A stretch of DNA of 64,000 nucleotides, from the NCBI GenBank assembly GCA_940671915.1, contig CALNVZ010003434.1, forward strand, positions 28,874,704 to 28,938,703, written 5' to 3'. The notes beneath the pieces are model-generated. The model saw only the letters and a list, made by a program, of their open reading frames with translations. It was not told the origin of the DNA and searched no databases. Of this stretch, positions 40,831 through 53,899 are shown in pieces. This DNA is from Paracentrotus lividus (Eukaryota; Echinodermata; Echinoidea; Camarodonta; Echinidae). Position 1 is the first letter of the stretch, and each line of letters starts with the position of its first letter. Both the position numbers and the translations under genes were made by a program.

Positions 40831-43800
40831 CCCCATTCACAGTGGCCTCAAACACCGCTACAGTCGCGGGACTGTCCCGCGACTGTAGCGGTGTTGCCCT
40901 CAGTGTGAATGCTCAGACCCGCTATAAACTATCCCGGGATAACCTCGCTCCACTATAACACCGCGATAAACTATCGCGCTCAAACCATAGTAACAGCACC
41001 GGGACAGTCCCGCTGCTGTCGCGGAGTGCCTTTAGTGTGAAGGCACTCCACTACAGCACCGGGATAAAAAACAATGAAAAACATAAGAATTTCTGAAAGA
41101 GGGAATGGAAGAAGGAGAAAACACAGAAATACATAAGAAATGATGAAATAAAAGATGGAAGAAGAAGAAAAACAAAGAAAAAAATAAGAAATGATCGAAA
41201 AGAAAAGGAAAGAAGGAAAAACAGAGAAATACATAAGAAATGATAGAAAAGAAAAACAAGGAAATACATAAGAAATTATGAAATAAAAGATGGAAGAAGG
41301 AGAAAAACAAAGAAATACATAAGAAATGATAGAAAAGAAAAGGAAAGAAGATAAAACGAAGAAATACATAAGAAATGATAGAAAAGAAAAGGAAAGAAAG
41401 AAAAAACAAAGAAATACATAAGAAATGATAGAAAAGAAAATGAAAGAAGATAAAACAAAGAAATACATATGGGCAATTCCACGGTAACTGACGTTACACA
41501 CAACCAGAATTTTCTACATTATTTGTACTGCAGTTACATAAATAAGAATACGATGGGTCATCAAATCAATATACCTAAATAAGTTAAGTGTAAAGGAAGA
41601 AGTTTTGTCTAAAAAAATTCCACTTAAACATTATTATCCATTGAAACGACCAGCAAAAAACAATGTCGGTAAGCTGACGTTACAGAAAACGGACATGCAA
41701 AATCATGGGTTTTAATCAAATTGCACATATCTCATGTCCACGACATGTCATAATAGATAATCTTATATGACATCATACCTAGGTCCTTATGAAACAGATT
41801 TGCAAAATAAGGAGAGATTTTCCATAAATTTTGGTTTATGCTGGGGAAAATTTTGTGAAGACATGTCGGTAACTGACGTTACGTAACTGACGTTACCCTT
41901 ACATCTTCTATAGACTTTACACAAGTAAAATCCCAATCTTGAATTGGATCCAAATATTTTGTGTTCCGGGCTTGTGAAGATTATGTGTTTGATATGATAT
42001 CATACCTATGTTCTAGGCAACAGATTGGCAAAATAAGAAGTGATGTAATCATTTTCCTCTTATTCACGTTAAAACAATACTGTGAACATTGACAGTTTAC
42101 ACCCACATATTTCCTAATAGGTTTGATACAATATTTTGAAAATTGTATTTCTTACTACTTTTAAGAACTAAATTCCATCACATATATATAAAACATGGAA
42201 TAATTTTAGTATTAAGACATTAGGGAACTCTAAAATAGTATTTTGATTGATTATACACGTACGATGTCCCACACATGTATTTTTGTGTGTAGTGCATGTG
42301 AATCTTGGAGAATTATTAAAAAAGGTGCCTTTATTATAATTTGTCAATTCTAAATCCTCACAGCACACAACAGTTCTTAGGTGAATTGATTTTTAAAATC
42401 ACCTTTAAACAGTTTCTTCCTCAATTCAAACTTATAACTGCAACAGCAATTTCCGTTTAACTCATTTTGTACAGTTGTGATCCGCAGACATAAAATGCCG
42501 AATTTCAAAGCTAGGTAATGAAATTTACTGAAAATTACTGTTGTTCTTGGCATCAAAAATGAAATCCTATTAAGTAAAAGGTTGTTCTGTGCTTTGTGCT
42601 ACCACAAATTATGCTTACATCTTAAGCAGATGCACAGACATTGGAGCTATGATCATACTTTCCTTTCTTTTTTCTTTTTTTTCTTCAATTTATTTACAGA
42701 GAAGAAGTTTAAATACAACTAATAATTTTTATTTAGATTTATTCATAACATTTAAAATTATAGGCTCATATTCCAAATTCAGAATATAGCAATAGGAACC
42801 TTGATCATATCAACAAATAATCAACTGAAAAATCTAAAGCAGCATTCGGATGGTGCTCACATGTACACTGGCATTGTTTCCAAACTCTTAAATCATTAAA
42901 AGAAGAAGTTACCATTGGCCACTGCAGTTCTTTTTTATTGCTAGCATGGTTAGTTTAAGCAGTGGTTAATTAGTTCAGTTGCATTACAGGACTCCAGTTA
43001 TAATTGTTTTCTATGAAACGATAATGCATCATGGTAACTGACGTTACACTAGGTTATGGTAACTGACGTTTACACAAATTGGTTGGTCCAATTTTGATTT
43101 GATTGTATGTTGAATATCCGAAGCTTAGCTATTGATAATAATGAGATGCAGTTCATTACATTTAGAAATCTCTAATTGGCATAGTTTGATACTGTCTCCC
43201 GTTTGTGGGAAAAAAAATTTAAAAAGTTCATGTTTCGGTTAACTGACGTTACACTGCAAATGAGGGTTGATTAAATTCTAAGTTTTTGACCAAAGTCACA
43301 ATTGCAACCAATCTTTTTTAATACGTTTTTGATAAAGTGTCTCTCCAACAACTTTATCCATGTGAAAGATTATCAGGAACAGAAACGGTTTAGGTGAGAA
43401 AATGAAAATGAGGTTCTTGTTAATATACCTTTTCTATACGAAAAAAATATTGAAAAACTTCAGCGTATGATTAGAAAGTGAAAATGGCGGCCATCGGGAA
43501 AAATTTTATTGATTCTCAAAACTTCAACTCATGTATTTTTTTAAAAACAAACAATTTTAACCAAATATCATTTTGAATTTCCGGCACCCTTGTCCGGATT
43601 TCTGTGGAATTGCCCATATAAAGAAATGATAGAAAATAAAAGGAAAGAAGGAAAAAATAAAGAAATACATAAGAAATGATGGAAAAGAAAAACAAAGCAA
43701 TACATAAGAAATGATGAAATTAAAGATAGAAGAAGGAGAAAAACAAAGAAATACATAAGAAATGATAGAAAAGAAAAGGAAAGAAGGAAAAAACAAAGAA

Positions 43801-44540
43801 ATACATAAGAAATGATAGAAAAGAAGAGGAAAGAAGGAAAAAAAACAAAGAAATACATAACAAATGAAAGAAAAGAAAAGGAAAGAAGGAAAAAAACAAA
43901 GAAATAGGCCTACATAAGAAATGATGAAATAAAGATGGAAGAAGGAGAAAAACAAAGAAATACACAAGAAATGATAGAAAAGAAGAGGAAAGAATAAAAG
44001 GAGAAAAACAAAGAAATACATAAGAAATGATGAAATAAAAGATGGAAGAAGGAGAAAAACAAAAAAATACATTAGAAATGATACCAAAAAGAAGGAAAGG
44101 AGGAAAAAACGAAGAAATACATAAGAAATGATAGAAAAGAAGAGGAAATAAGGAAGAAAACAAAAAAATACACAAGAAATGATGAAATGAAAGATGGAAG
44201 AAGGAGAAAAACAAAGAAATACATTAGAAATGATACAAAAGAAAAGGAAAGGAGGAAAAAACAAAGAAATACATCAGAAATGATAGAAAAGAAGAGAAAA
44301 GGAGAAAAACAAAGAAATACAAAGGAAATAATGAAAGATGGTAGAAAATCAAGAAATGCAAGTATTTTGTTACGGATGTCATAAAAATCACACGCTGCAG
44401 TGTGAATGGGTACATGAAATTTATCCCAGGACTGTCCCGGAATAACTTTTCCACTGTGAATGCATTTATAGTGGGTTTATAGCGGTGTTGCCGTCCCGCG
44501 ACAGCACCGGGATAAATTTGAAAAGCACTGTGAATGGGGT
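40831..44540. mobile_element. Inverted-repeat element with minisatellite, split by an insertion (element E)
   Basis: Ends CCCCATTCACAGTG and CACTGTGAATGGGG, flanked by TA. The end modules are GC-rich (CGCTACAGTCGCGGGAC and its inverse form a perfect palindrome at about 40857-40890). The interior is a purine-rich minisatellite at 41100-41467 and 43620-44355, interrupted by the element at 41470-43616. Without it the element is about 1.56 kb. There is no transposase. Confidence 0.85.
41470..43616. mobile_element. GTAACTGACGTTAC element, copy 1 (element D)
   Basis: Ends TGGGCAATTCCAC and its exact inverse, with TA on both sides; nested in element E. It is 2147 bases with no long coding frame. 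The motif GTAACTGACGTTAC occurs exactly at 41484, 41869, 41883 and 43034, with close variants at about 41669, 43059 and 43238. Confidence 0.85.
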
Positions 44541-44700
44541 ATAAATTCAAAATTATATCAATTTCTTCTGTTTTTTATTGTTTATACATGTATCTGATAA
44601 CAAGAATATTTTTCCAGTCCCAAGAACCTGTTATAAAGAGTTTCATGTATCGGTACACATACATTTTCATGGCCAGCCCAACTTAATGAATTCAGGGTGG

Positions 44701-44967
44701 TGTTGCATAAAACTTTTTTTCTAACCCGAGTTTTCTCGGGTTAAAAAACTCAGCTTATGTAGACCTATTTCTTAGGTTATTCAACCTGAGTTTTAAAACG
44801 CCTTAAAAATGTATTGCATTTATACTTGTGAAAACTCTGGTATGTTTTTATGCAATGGAAAAAACATTAAAAAATCCAGAAAAATATTGTAACCGGAGTT
44901 TTTGGACTTTAACCGGAGTTTTCAGATTTTAACCGGAAAAAACTCCGGTTAGAAGTTTTATGCAACA
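44701..44967. mobile_element. MITE with TGTTGCATAAAACTT ends
   Basis: Ends TGTTGCATAAAACTT and AGTTTTATGCAACA, with internal AACCCGAG/CTCGGGTT and AACCGGAGTTTT repeats. GGGTG occurs on both flanks. Confidence 0.7.
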
Positions 44968-45281
44968 GGGTGCAGGGAGCTAAAAAAAAAGAATTTATTT
45001 CATTGCATACTTTTACTTGCAGCAAATCTTTTACCTAAGTGTCAAGACTGATTTGACAACTCCAAGTAGCCAACAGCTGTTTTGGGGGTCTAATGGCACT
45101 TTGGCCACCATTATACATTTATGTTAGCATTGGTAAAGCTTGTAGTTACATGTAGGGTAAAGTGAATTTCATTTAGGTGCCATTCTAACCAAACACAAAT
45201 ATTTAGCATGACATACATCTTCATTTACAACTCTACACCCCCCAAAAAAACTTGAAGGATGAAAAACCATGGATACTTCCC

Positions 45282-45613
45282 CCCCTCCCCCCCAGACGGT
45301 CAACCATACTTGTTTGCTTGTCCCGGATTCTTAGAAATACCCCGTATAGGGATGGAAATTGTTTGGAATAGGAAGCCAGCAAAATCACCACCCTATCACT
45401 AGTATTCGAAAGGACACTACTATTTCAGGATTTTCTATAAATATTTGAAAACTACCCCTTATAAACAATATTTGGTGGGAAGACCCCTGTTACAAATGTA
45501 AATGATTTTTCAGGATTTGGACTCCTAAAATATATCCCTTTTAAAGAGAAATCGGGAACAAGCATGTATGTTTCATGTATGGTTGACCACCTGAGTGGGG
45601 GGGGGGGTGGATA
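45282..45613. repeat. Inverted-repeat element with C/G-run ends
   Basis: Left C-run then GGTCAACCATAC-GCTTGTCCCG; right GGGAACAAGC and GTATGGTTGACC then a G-run. The edges are uncertain. Confidence 0.6.
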
Positions 45614-46530
45614 CTTCAGCACCTAATCAGGGCGGCTTTGCTAGGATCCTGGTATCACATCGTCCAAAGCTCTTTGGAAGCTCAGACACGTAAGCTGCAC
45701 AGAACAAAACATGTGGGTATGAAATGAACTGGAGCTTTATTGTGTATTAATGATATAATTTACAAGGCTGAGCTCATCACAATAAAAATATATGACGGGT
45801 AACCACAAAATAAATGAAGCACTATTGAATGTGTATCACAATGCCAACAAAAAACAATATCAAGAGTTCAAGTGGAGTACAACGTAGAGGTCTGCGCGTC
45901 AATATCGTTATATTTCTGAAGAAACCAGAATTACATGTATTACATGTATTTCTTTAATATTCTCCTCTATCCTTCTCTTCATTGCGCCTCAAACATTTCG
46001 CAGAGTGGATTTCACACATTAATATCATATGTATAGTTTTCGAAATATATCATGTATTTGTGCCACACCACTTAGAAGAACAACACAAACTTTGCCAATT
46101 ATTTCATAACTGAAATATGCTCATACTTTATAATTAATGTTAAATAGACAATTAAGAGCAGATATCTCTGCATTAATATCTGTACATGTTATGTTCGTCG
46201 TTAATGCTTTTGACCATGTAATCATGCAAGGTTTTTATGACAAAAACACAAACACGTAATTGAAGATGGTCATTATTTTGTTTATTATTTTGTGGTCATC
46301 TGTCATACTCCTGTACATCCATATATTGCTGGGCATTCACCTTCGCAGTCTTAAACACAATATAACCCAACCTAAACTCTCTGACTTGCACAAACCTTCT
46401 GATGAAATTACAACTATGGTGCCTTGTTTATTAATCGGACTCTTTCGCGGCTTCATCAAAGGTCAAATATACGATGTACAACGTGGTATTTTGGGGTCAT
46501 ATCACTGGGCTCAACATAGGTGCTTGAACT
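45614..46530. other. No gene recognised
   Basis: AT-rich. A plus-strand frame from 46266 begins with a hydrophobic stretch (MVIILFIILWSSVILLYIHI), but it runs into the MITE at 46531 and is probably chance. Confidence 0.4.
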
Positions 46531-46717
46531 ACTGTATAAGCCAATATTTTCGCGTCCAGATATTTTCGCGAGTTGGGGGAATTCGCAAGAGCAAAATTAC
46601 ACGATTTTGGTGATGATTTCATTAAATAGCCTTGTACTGAAGTGGAAATTTTTGCGATGGCCGACTCGCGAAATTCACGGAAATAAAGTCACCGCGAAAA
46701 TAACCACTTATACAGTA
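46531..46717. mobile_element. MITE, ACTGTATAAG family, copy 2
   Basis: ACTGTATAAGCCAATATTTTCG on the left and GCGAAAATAACCACTTATACAG on the right. Less decayed than the relative at 17508-17700. Confidence 0.8.
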
Positions 46718-47801
46718 CATTAGCCTGAAATCTCCATATAGTGTGCAAAGTGGATCAGCAAAAAAATAAATATTTGAAGTCAGCTGCATCATGAACCTGT
46801 ATCAGCCCCCATTTTTTATATAGCATGCTATTGATTTGGGAATCACATTGCACTTTGTGTACTATAATGTATTGATACAGATGTATGCATTGATCATTAT
46901 TATTGATGAAAAGATGATGCTCATAAATTATGTTGCTTCAGAAAGTGTGCTTTACCAATCTCGTTTACTGTACTTGTATTTTAGTGTTTGATTCAAGAAA
47001 ACTTACCAAAAGTAGAGTGTGATATGGGGAGCTCCTGCCACCTTTATGGTGTGCAACACAATAGCTCAAGTCAAATCAAGGCTTCCTGTGGATTTGAATC
47101 TGTTTGATCTGTTGATTTCTAAAAGGTCCTGTGATCAAAAATTCACTGTAAAAAGAAGCATTTTCCTCTGATGGTACACTTTTTTTTATTAATGTGCAGG
47201 AAATCGCAGCTCAATGTTTTCATCACGATACTAATAACTGTTCCATTTCAAATTCACTTGATCGGTTGATTTTGAATAGTTCTGTAGGTGCCCAAACAGC
47301 CAAGAAATCACTATCATTCCTATTCCGTGGTATTCCCAGACATGGAATCAAAGCTCAATGTCATGATCCAACGATGAGTCAAACATTTTATCAGACAATG
47401 TTATAAACCAAGGATGACAAGAACGCTGAAGCATCGACTGGCTATCCCTTTCATTTCACTTTTGATCAAAGTGGTTATTTAAATCACAGCAGAGAGCTAG
47501 ATGCCCTGGTTTTTTTTCCGATGTCACCTCAGATCATGGAAACGTGATAAGAGACAGCATTTTCTACCTTTCCTGAAAAACTGCTCTTCGATACAATGCA
47601 ATTGAGAGTGCCAAATTTTTTGCAGTTGTACATAGACATCAAAATGAATGTGGAGGGGCATAATTGGCGCTGATTATTGGTAATTTCTTTGTTTTCTTTA
47701 CGAGGATAAGACTCTCCTGAAATTAGAGATTCCCATGTATTTGTTCAGGGTTAAGGACAGGGTGTCACAAGAAAGTGGACAATTGAAGCATATAGCATGG
47801 T

Positions 47802-48050
47802 TATTAAAGGGAAACAGTAACTTTCAAAAACAAGAGCAATTAGATCAAGATGAATAAAATTATATTGCTCTAATAGTAAAAACAAACTACTGAAAATTTC
47901 AGATCAAATGGAAGTCATTTACTACCACAAAACAGTGTAACAGCCAAACGCGAGTGAATTTTCAACCCCTTTGCAGCAAACCCTCCAGCCCGCTAGGATC
48001 GGGGGGAACACGACAGGAAGTGGGGTGTCTTGAAAAGCACATGGCAATTT
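47802..48050 (+). mobile_element. TTAAAGGGA MITE family, copy 2 (3' truncated)
   Basis: Matches the first half of 29194-29650, then leaves similarity after AAAAGCACATGG. Confidence 0.75.
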
Positions 48051-48322
48051 GTTTTCCACCACGAGATGGTTACCTGATAGTCCTGATTTCTACTTTTAGT
48101 GTACATGCATGTTCATAGACCAGGCTCTGGTCGTTTGAAACTTTCACCTTTCTCTATTGATTCTACTTCTTAATACCATTTCTCTTTCCATCACAAATCC
48201 ACTTCCCCAAACCAACTTAGAGTCGAGAAAGTCCCTGATGTGCCGAATAGTGTGTACGTGTATGTATTTTTGAGGGTTGATAAAAAAATACAGGATGGTC
48301 CAGGCAGTGGACTAGTATGTTC

Positions 48323-48605
48323 ATAGACCTGTGAAGTTTCATAGTCTAGTGATGACTGAGAGGGTAAACCACTGAGAGTGGGTTCGATCCCTGGAATGGT
48401 GTTTACGTCCTTAAGCTAGGCATTTTGTCTGTGTGCTTTCCTTCACCCAGGTGAAAATGGGTACCTGGTAGGATGTGGACATCGTTGCTGTTTGATCAGC
48501 ACTGTGCATACCTAACTTGTTTTTATGTTGCCTGGCTGAAATGCTCCTCAAGAAGTTGAGAGTGTGCACACAGGCAAACTTGAATAGTCTTAATAGGCTC
48601 TAAAT
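48323..48605 (+). mobile_element. tRNA-derived SINE
   Basis: A-box-like TAGTCTAGTGA at 48342 and B box GGTTCGATCCC at 48381. The body has TTCACCCAGGTGAAAATGGG and TACCTGGTAGGATGTGG, as in common deuterostome SINEs. Confidence 0.8.
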
Positions 48606-49896
48606 AAACCAAGAATATTTTTTATAAAGTTCAAATCATATGTGCCGATATTTGAATGCAAGGCCTAATTTACAACACCCTATAGATGGAGTTTTCAAAC
48701 TTAGAAACTGCACTCTCGTGAAGTATATTTCATGTGAGTCAGGTATGAGTAATAAGAACATTTTTAGTATATCTAGTAATAGCAAATTGTGTTATTTTTG
48801 GTTTTCATAAACAACAATGTACATCATCACCATAGTATCTGTATGGTTTTGTCCAGGCTAGAAGCTATCAGGCTTTTAGAAAAGTCTACCCCTTTAAATC
48901 AAAAGAGATCACCCCCCCCCCCCAGCTCTCTCAATAAATTGTACATTATAAAAATAGAACGATTTGTGGATCAATTTTTGTGGGGTGGTGGTGTTTTTAT
49001 TTGATGAAAGTTTTCTGTATGCCTTAATTAAAATCTTAAAATTAGACCATTATCTTAACACTGTTTGACACTGCAACTTGACATGAGTATGTATGTTACA
49101 TATCTTCATACATGGCTAAAATTTAAAAAAAAAATTATTTAATAATGATTGGCATATTGTTATGATTGCGTTTCTGATTCAATAAAACATACATTAACAA
49201 TAAAAAAGCATTAGGCCTATTATTTCCTCTGATGAATAAGAGTCAGCATGGCTGTAAACTGTCAGTGCATGCCTTGTCATTAAGAAAAAAAAACATCTTT
49301 TGCTGAATTCTTTTTGAAAAATAGTATTTGGACAAAGACATGACCCTTTGAATTTGCTGGGACACCCTGTATTCCAAGGATGATCCCGGGGATTATATAA
49401 TGTACGATTCCATACTTCCTGGGTTTGTGCACTAATGGATGATGAGATTAAATATCCATCTTGGCTAATTTTCAGGGTTGAATGGATAATGGTTGCCTTT
49501 TCCTGGATAACAATGTACATATAATAGAGTTTGTTTGTAGAGATTTCTATGTTTTAGCATAATTTTGTATGTCTTGAGACTTTGTCAATTTCTTGCACAT
49601 CCAAAGGTGCTTCTTCCATAAAATAATAATATAAAAAATAATGATGCTTCTAATGATAAAGCACCATGTTACACCCCTGCGTCCCCACCTGATAAAGTCA
49701 TATACATGTATATGACCCAACTGTAAATATGGGCTTACATACACTGTATTAATACGTAAGCTCCCTGAATGATTATGCATTATCGTGTTGTGTAAACTTT
49801 TTGATTAATTTTGCTTGTCTGAACAGACCATGAAGTTTGCTTTGGAGAACAGAATGGAAGGAAAGAAAAGGGTAAAGCTAAAACTAAAGATAGAAA
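48606..49896. other. No gene recognised
   Basis: AT-rich spacer with a C-run at 48912-48924. No supported exon or element boundary was seen. Confidence 0.5.
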
Positions 49897-50350
49897 ATAA
49901 TAACATATTCTTATATAGCGCCCTTCCAAATAAATTGCTCAAGGCGCTTCACATAAAAAATCAAAACACAAAAGTAAGAAAGGTGACTTGCTGTCCAAGT
50001 TAGTATAAACAAATCAGAGGGAGAACAAATATGTCTTCAATTTGTTCTTAAATGTTTAGACTGTTGAACAAGAACAAATTTCAAGAGGAAGACCATTCCA
50101 AATTTTGGGACCTGCAAAACTAATAGTTTGTTCACATTTTTTCTAATTGATCTGAGGAATTTTCAAAAGGAGGGGGTCTGTTCGAGATCGTAAAGAGTAA
50201 TTTGACTGTGTGAGGAAGGAAAACATGTTTGAAATGTATTGAGGAGACAAATTATGAATAGACTTAAAAACAAGGGGGAATTACTGTATAAGATTACTTT
50301 ATAAGAGCAAAGTAGAGATAGGGGAAATGTTTTAGAGAGACAGTAAAATA
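49897..50350 (-). mobile_element. Antisense L2/CR1-type 3' end
   Basis: TTATATAGCGCC and CTCAAGGCGCTTCAC followed by AAGACCATTCCAAATTTTGG, which is the usual antisense look of an L2/CR1 tail. A (GA)n and G-run follow at 50440-50475. Confidence 0.5.
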
Positions 50351-51160
50351 AGGGAATGTAGGAAGGAATTGGGTTGAAATCTGAATATTTAAAGAGGTCA
50401 AAGTGAGAGATAGATTAAGGGAGAAGCTGAAGAAGTGGAAGAGAGAGAGAGAGGGAGAGAGGGGGGGGGGGTGGGGGAAGAGATAAATTAGGAGGGAGGG
50501 GAGATTTAGCTAATATATATTTTTCATTCTTCCCTCATCATAACTCCATTTTAATCTCCATAATGAATTTGAAACCTTCAAATTATTTTAGTTGAATCTT
50601 TCAAATGAACTTAAATATCTCAAAGTATAAATAATGGATTTGAATCACACAAATGAATTAATTTGAAGTTTTTGTCATTTTATGTCTGTTCAGTAAATTA
50701 AGTGAATATGAATATATCAAGGAGATAACCTTGGTATTTTCCTAATAAAAAGCAAATTGTTTTTGTGAAATGATGTTTTCCAACATTAAACAATAAAGTT
50801 GTCCCCTTTAAGGCAGTCATGTGCCCTTCCCCAGAAATCATTTTGAAATGGGACTCAACAAAGTCCTTGTACCAAGGAAGTCTTCTGTACACACAGACCC
50901 TCCCCAGGATTTCCCCCAAACAGCAATTTATAGAACTTCATGCAGGTCTTCAAGAAAGCAAATGTCACATTGGGAATTCAGAGTTCAACTCTTAACCCAT
51001 CGTCAAACTATTGTAATTCAATATTCTCAGATCGAGGGTTGTGTGAAGAGATTCAATCGATTAAAATACAGTATTTATAGCGTAACGTACATTTATGCAT
51101 GCCAGACAGGCATTAATGCCTCCATGTTCAGAGCAAGAAGGCTGTTTACTCGGGTACAGC

Positions 51161-52534
51161 CCACAAGACCGACACCCACGAGACCGACAGCCCACTAAAC
51201 CGACGACCCACGAGTCCGACAGTAAAGTAAATAGGCCAACGAGATCGACTATAAACAATTTAGGCCCACGAGACCGACAGCCCACAAGACCGACACTAGA
51301 TCAAACAGGCCAACGAGACCGACACTACAATGATATGACCCACGAGACGGAAAATTCGCAATGAAGGCCCACGAAACCGATGGTAAAGCAAAACAGCCCA
51401 CAAGACCGACATTACATGAAGTATACCCACGAGTCAGAAAATGGACGTCCAAAAGGCAAGAAAGGGGTGGAAGAGGGAGAGAGAGACATGGCAAGTCGCG
51501 AGAAGTCGAAAAAAAAAGAAAAAAAAAAATAGATGAAAGGGCAACAGAGAGATAATGAAATCAAAGAACTAAGGAGGCAGGTGACCAACGGTAGGTTCCA
51601 ATAATCCATAGGCTTTGGAAGATTTTCAGGAGGAGGGGGGCTTAATTTTTGTACCAACTATTTCGGGAAGTTTTTCATTACCCCCCCCCCCTCCCTCCCC
51701 CCTCCCCCACGTTGACAGAGGTTTGTGAAAAAGAAGAAGAGGAAAATAATTGTAGACCTAATCAATTAAGCTAAGATGTTTCGATGTAAAAAATTCTATG
51801 AAGACCTTGATTTATTTACTTATTGTGTGTGTGTGCTTATAATTTCTTTATGAATGTTGATATGCGAGCGCGTATAGCGAGTTAAGGAAAAATAAATCAT
51901 ATTAGGAGCCCAATTTTTTATATCAACTTGAAAATGGTGAATTTTCAAGCGTTTTTTTTTTTTTTTTTTTTTTTATTTAGGGGGGGGAAGGGGGGGGGTC
52001 CGGGCCGCCGGGCCACCTTGATCCGCGCCGGGGGGGGGGGGTCAATACAACCTCCTGTTAAGTACCTGCCTCCTTATGGTTCTTTGCTTCTAGTCTCTGT
52101 TGCCCTTCCCACCCTTTTTTGTTTACTTCCCCTTGTAATTTCTCTCCCTCCCTCTTTTCTCCCCTTTTGTTTTGCCTTTTAGATGTCCCTTTGCCTACCC
52201 GATAAGGGGGGGGGGGGTGGGCATGGCCTCCGTGCCCCGAAGACACCCTGGAATTCGCTTGTTTCGTTTTCATGGGCCTAATTGAGAAACGTCTCGGACT
52301 CGTGGGTATACTTCATGTACGTCGGTCTCGTGGGCTGTTTGCTCTACCGTCGGTGTCGTGGGCCTATTTGCGAAGTTTTTGTCTCGTTGGTCATATTATT
52401 GTGGTGTCGTCTCGTGGACTGGTTGATCTAGTGTCGGTCTAATGGGTCTTTATTTTGCTGGCGTCGGTCTAATAGGCCTTTTGTGTCTAGTGCGGACTTG
52501 TGGGCCGTCGGTCTCGTGGGTGTCGGTCTTGTGG
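51161..52534. mobile_element. Foldback element with arms of GACCGACA units (element G)
   Basis: The left arm (51161-51445) repeats CCCACGAGACCGACA forms about every 20-40 bases; the right arm (52295-52534) is its inverse. The outermost bases are CCACAAGACCGACACCCACG and the exact inverse. The middle holds T-, G- and C-runs and no coding frame. The architecture is TU-like, but the unit is different. Confidence 0.85.
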
Positions 52535-52676
52535 ATAAGTGTTACAAGTCTTGTGGTGTGTTCATGGTTGATTTTCAAAATTTAAACAGCAACATGAATT
52601 ATGATACATGTAGGTGTACTTAACCCTATCAAGACCAAGGTATTTTGATCATTCATAGGCCCAGGGGGAATCCATT

Positions 52677-52871
52677 ACATTTGCTCCCGCGACAATTGCT
52701 CCGCTATAAATTCCATACACTAATCGAATGACTAACTTCAACCAGGGACTTTACACTATACCCTACCCTAAACCTAACCCTAAACCTAATATAAATCCCT
52801 ATTACAACCCTAACCCTAACCCTATATCTTAGACGAAATAAAGCCCGGAGCAATTGTCGCAGGAGCAAATG
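52677..52871. mobile_element. ATTTGCTCC...GGAGCAAAT element with telomere-like core, copy 2
   Basis: Ends ACATTTGCTCC and GGAGCAAATGT, then GCGACAATTGCTCC and its inverse. The interior is rich in CCCTAAACC/CCCTAACCCTAACCC, like decayed telomere repeats. Confidence 0.8.
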
Positions 52872-53899
52872 TCGGGTCACCGCCCAGGGGGGGGGGCACA
52901 TTGTGCCCCCTCCCCCTCCATAATTTTTTGTATTATTTTACCGATCACTTTCATATTTGGCTTGACAATAGAGCAACTCCAGCTCTACAACTTGGTAAAA
53001 TTAAAAAATGTCTCAAGGCCACCATATGGGAGTGCTTTTTACAGTTAAGTCACGAAATACATTGTTTTGGCGCCATTTTTCACATGAAAAGTAACAAAAA
53101 CAATAAGAGAAGAGTGGTATTCAGTTTAGAATGTTATTTCAATTCAATTTGAATAAAGAAACCTCCATAATATTGTTTGGAACTATGGGTATTGAAAATG
53201 ATCAAAAAATGGAGAAACATGGTTACCAATCTGAGGTTGCCATGGCAACATGGAATATCATGTCATACCCCACAAAATATGTATCAGTATGTTTGGGAAT
53301 AAATTTTAGGAAAAGTTTGATGGAAAAAATCCAAGCGTATAGAAATGGCGTATACAAGTTCTTGATAGGTAAACTCATTTACAAAACACAGAACACAAAC
53401 CCATTCATAGTCAAAACTGTAAAGCTGATTACACATGGATTGTCTTGAAATATCCCCTCTCAAAAACTTCAGCGCAGCCATGGCAGCTTGCAGTTTAATG
53501 CTCAAGGTCATGAAGGTCGTAGAATTGAAGCTGATCTTCTTTCAGAATGTACCTTTTTTGGCTTCTTAAAGCCAAGCTTGAGTTCTCACAGCCAAAATAA
53601 TTTGAGATATATCTGTAAGATATGTCCTCACATTGTTCCATTAACATATACATATGCCTACACAAGATTATATGCACGTTTCAATAATAATTTCAGAAGA
53701 AATGTTGAGAAAATATCGAAACAGTCCATCAAATTGAGACTTGGAGTAGACCGCTCTATCGCCACAAGTCACGGCACAACACACACACACAGATCCGGTG
53801 CGAATCGCGTGCACATGATCGATATACCCGTAGACTTTCCACGTGGCCGTGTTGATCACGCATGTGCTTGGACGGGACGTCTAGCTACAGAAATTATGC

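Noticed and set aside
43557-44264. A 235-residue hydrophobic frame on the minus strand
   Set aside because: It is the minisatellite of element E, with no start context or domain.
46260-46613. A 117-residue frame with a hydrophobic start, considered as a small secreted protein
   Set aside because: The frame runs into a MITE with no change in pattern, and no splice or homology support was seen.
52270-52540. CRISPR-like array of regularly spaced repeats
   Set aside because: Units are irregular in spacing and sequence and are mirrored at 51161-51445; this is a eukaryotic foldback element.
53131-53448. A 105-residue frame, MLFQFNLNKETS...
   Set aside because: No recognisable family, and an overlapping frame exists on the other strand; probably chance.
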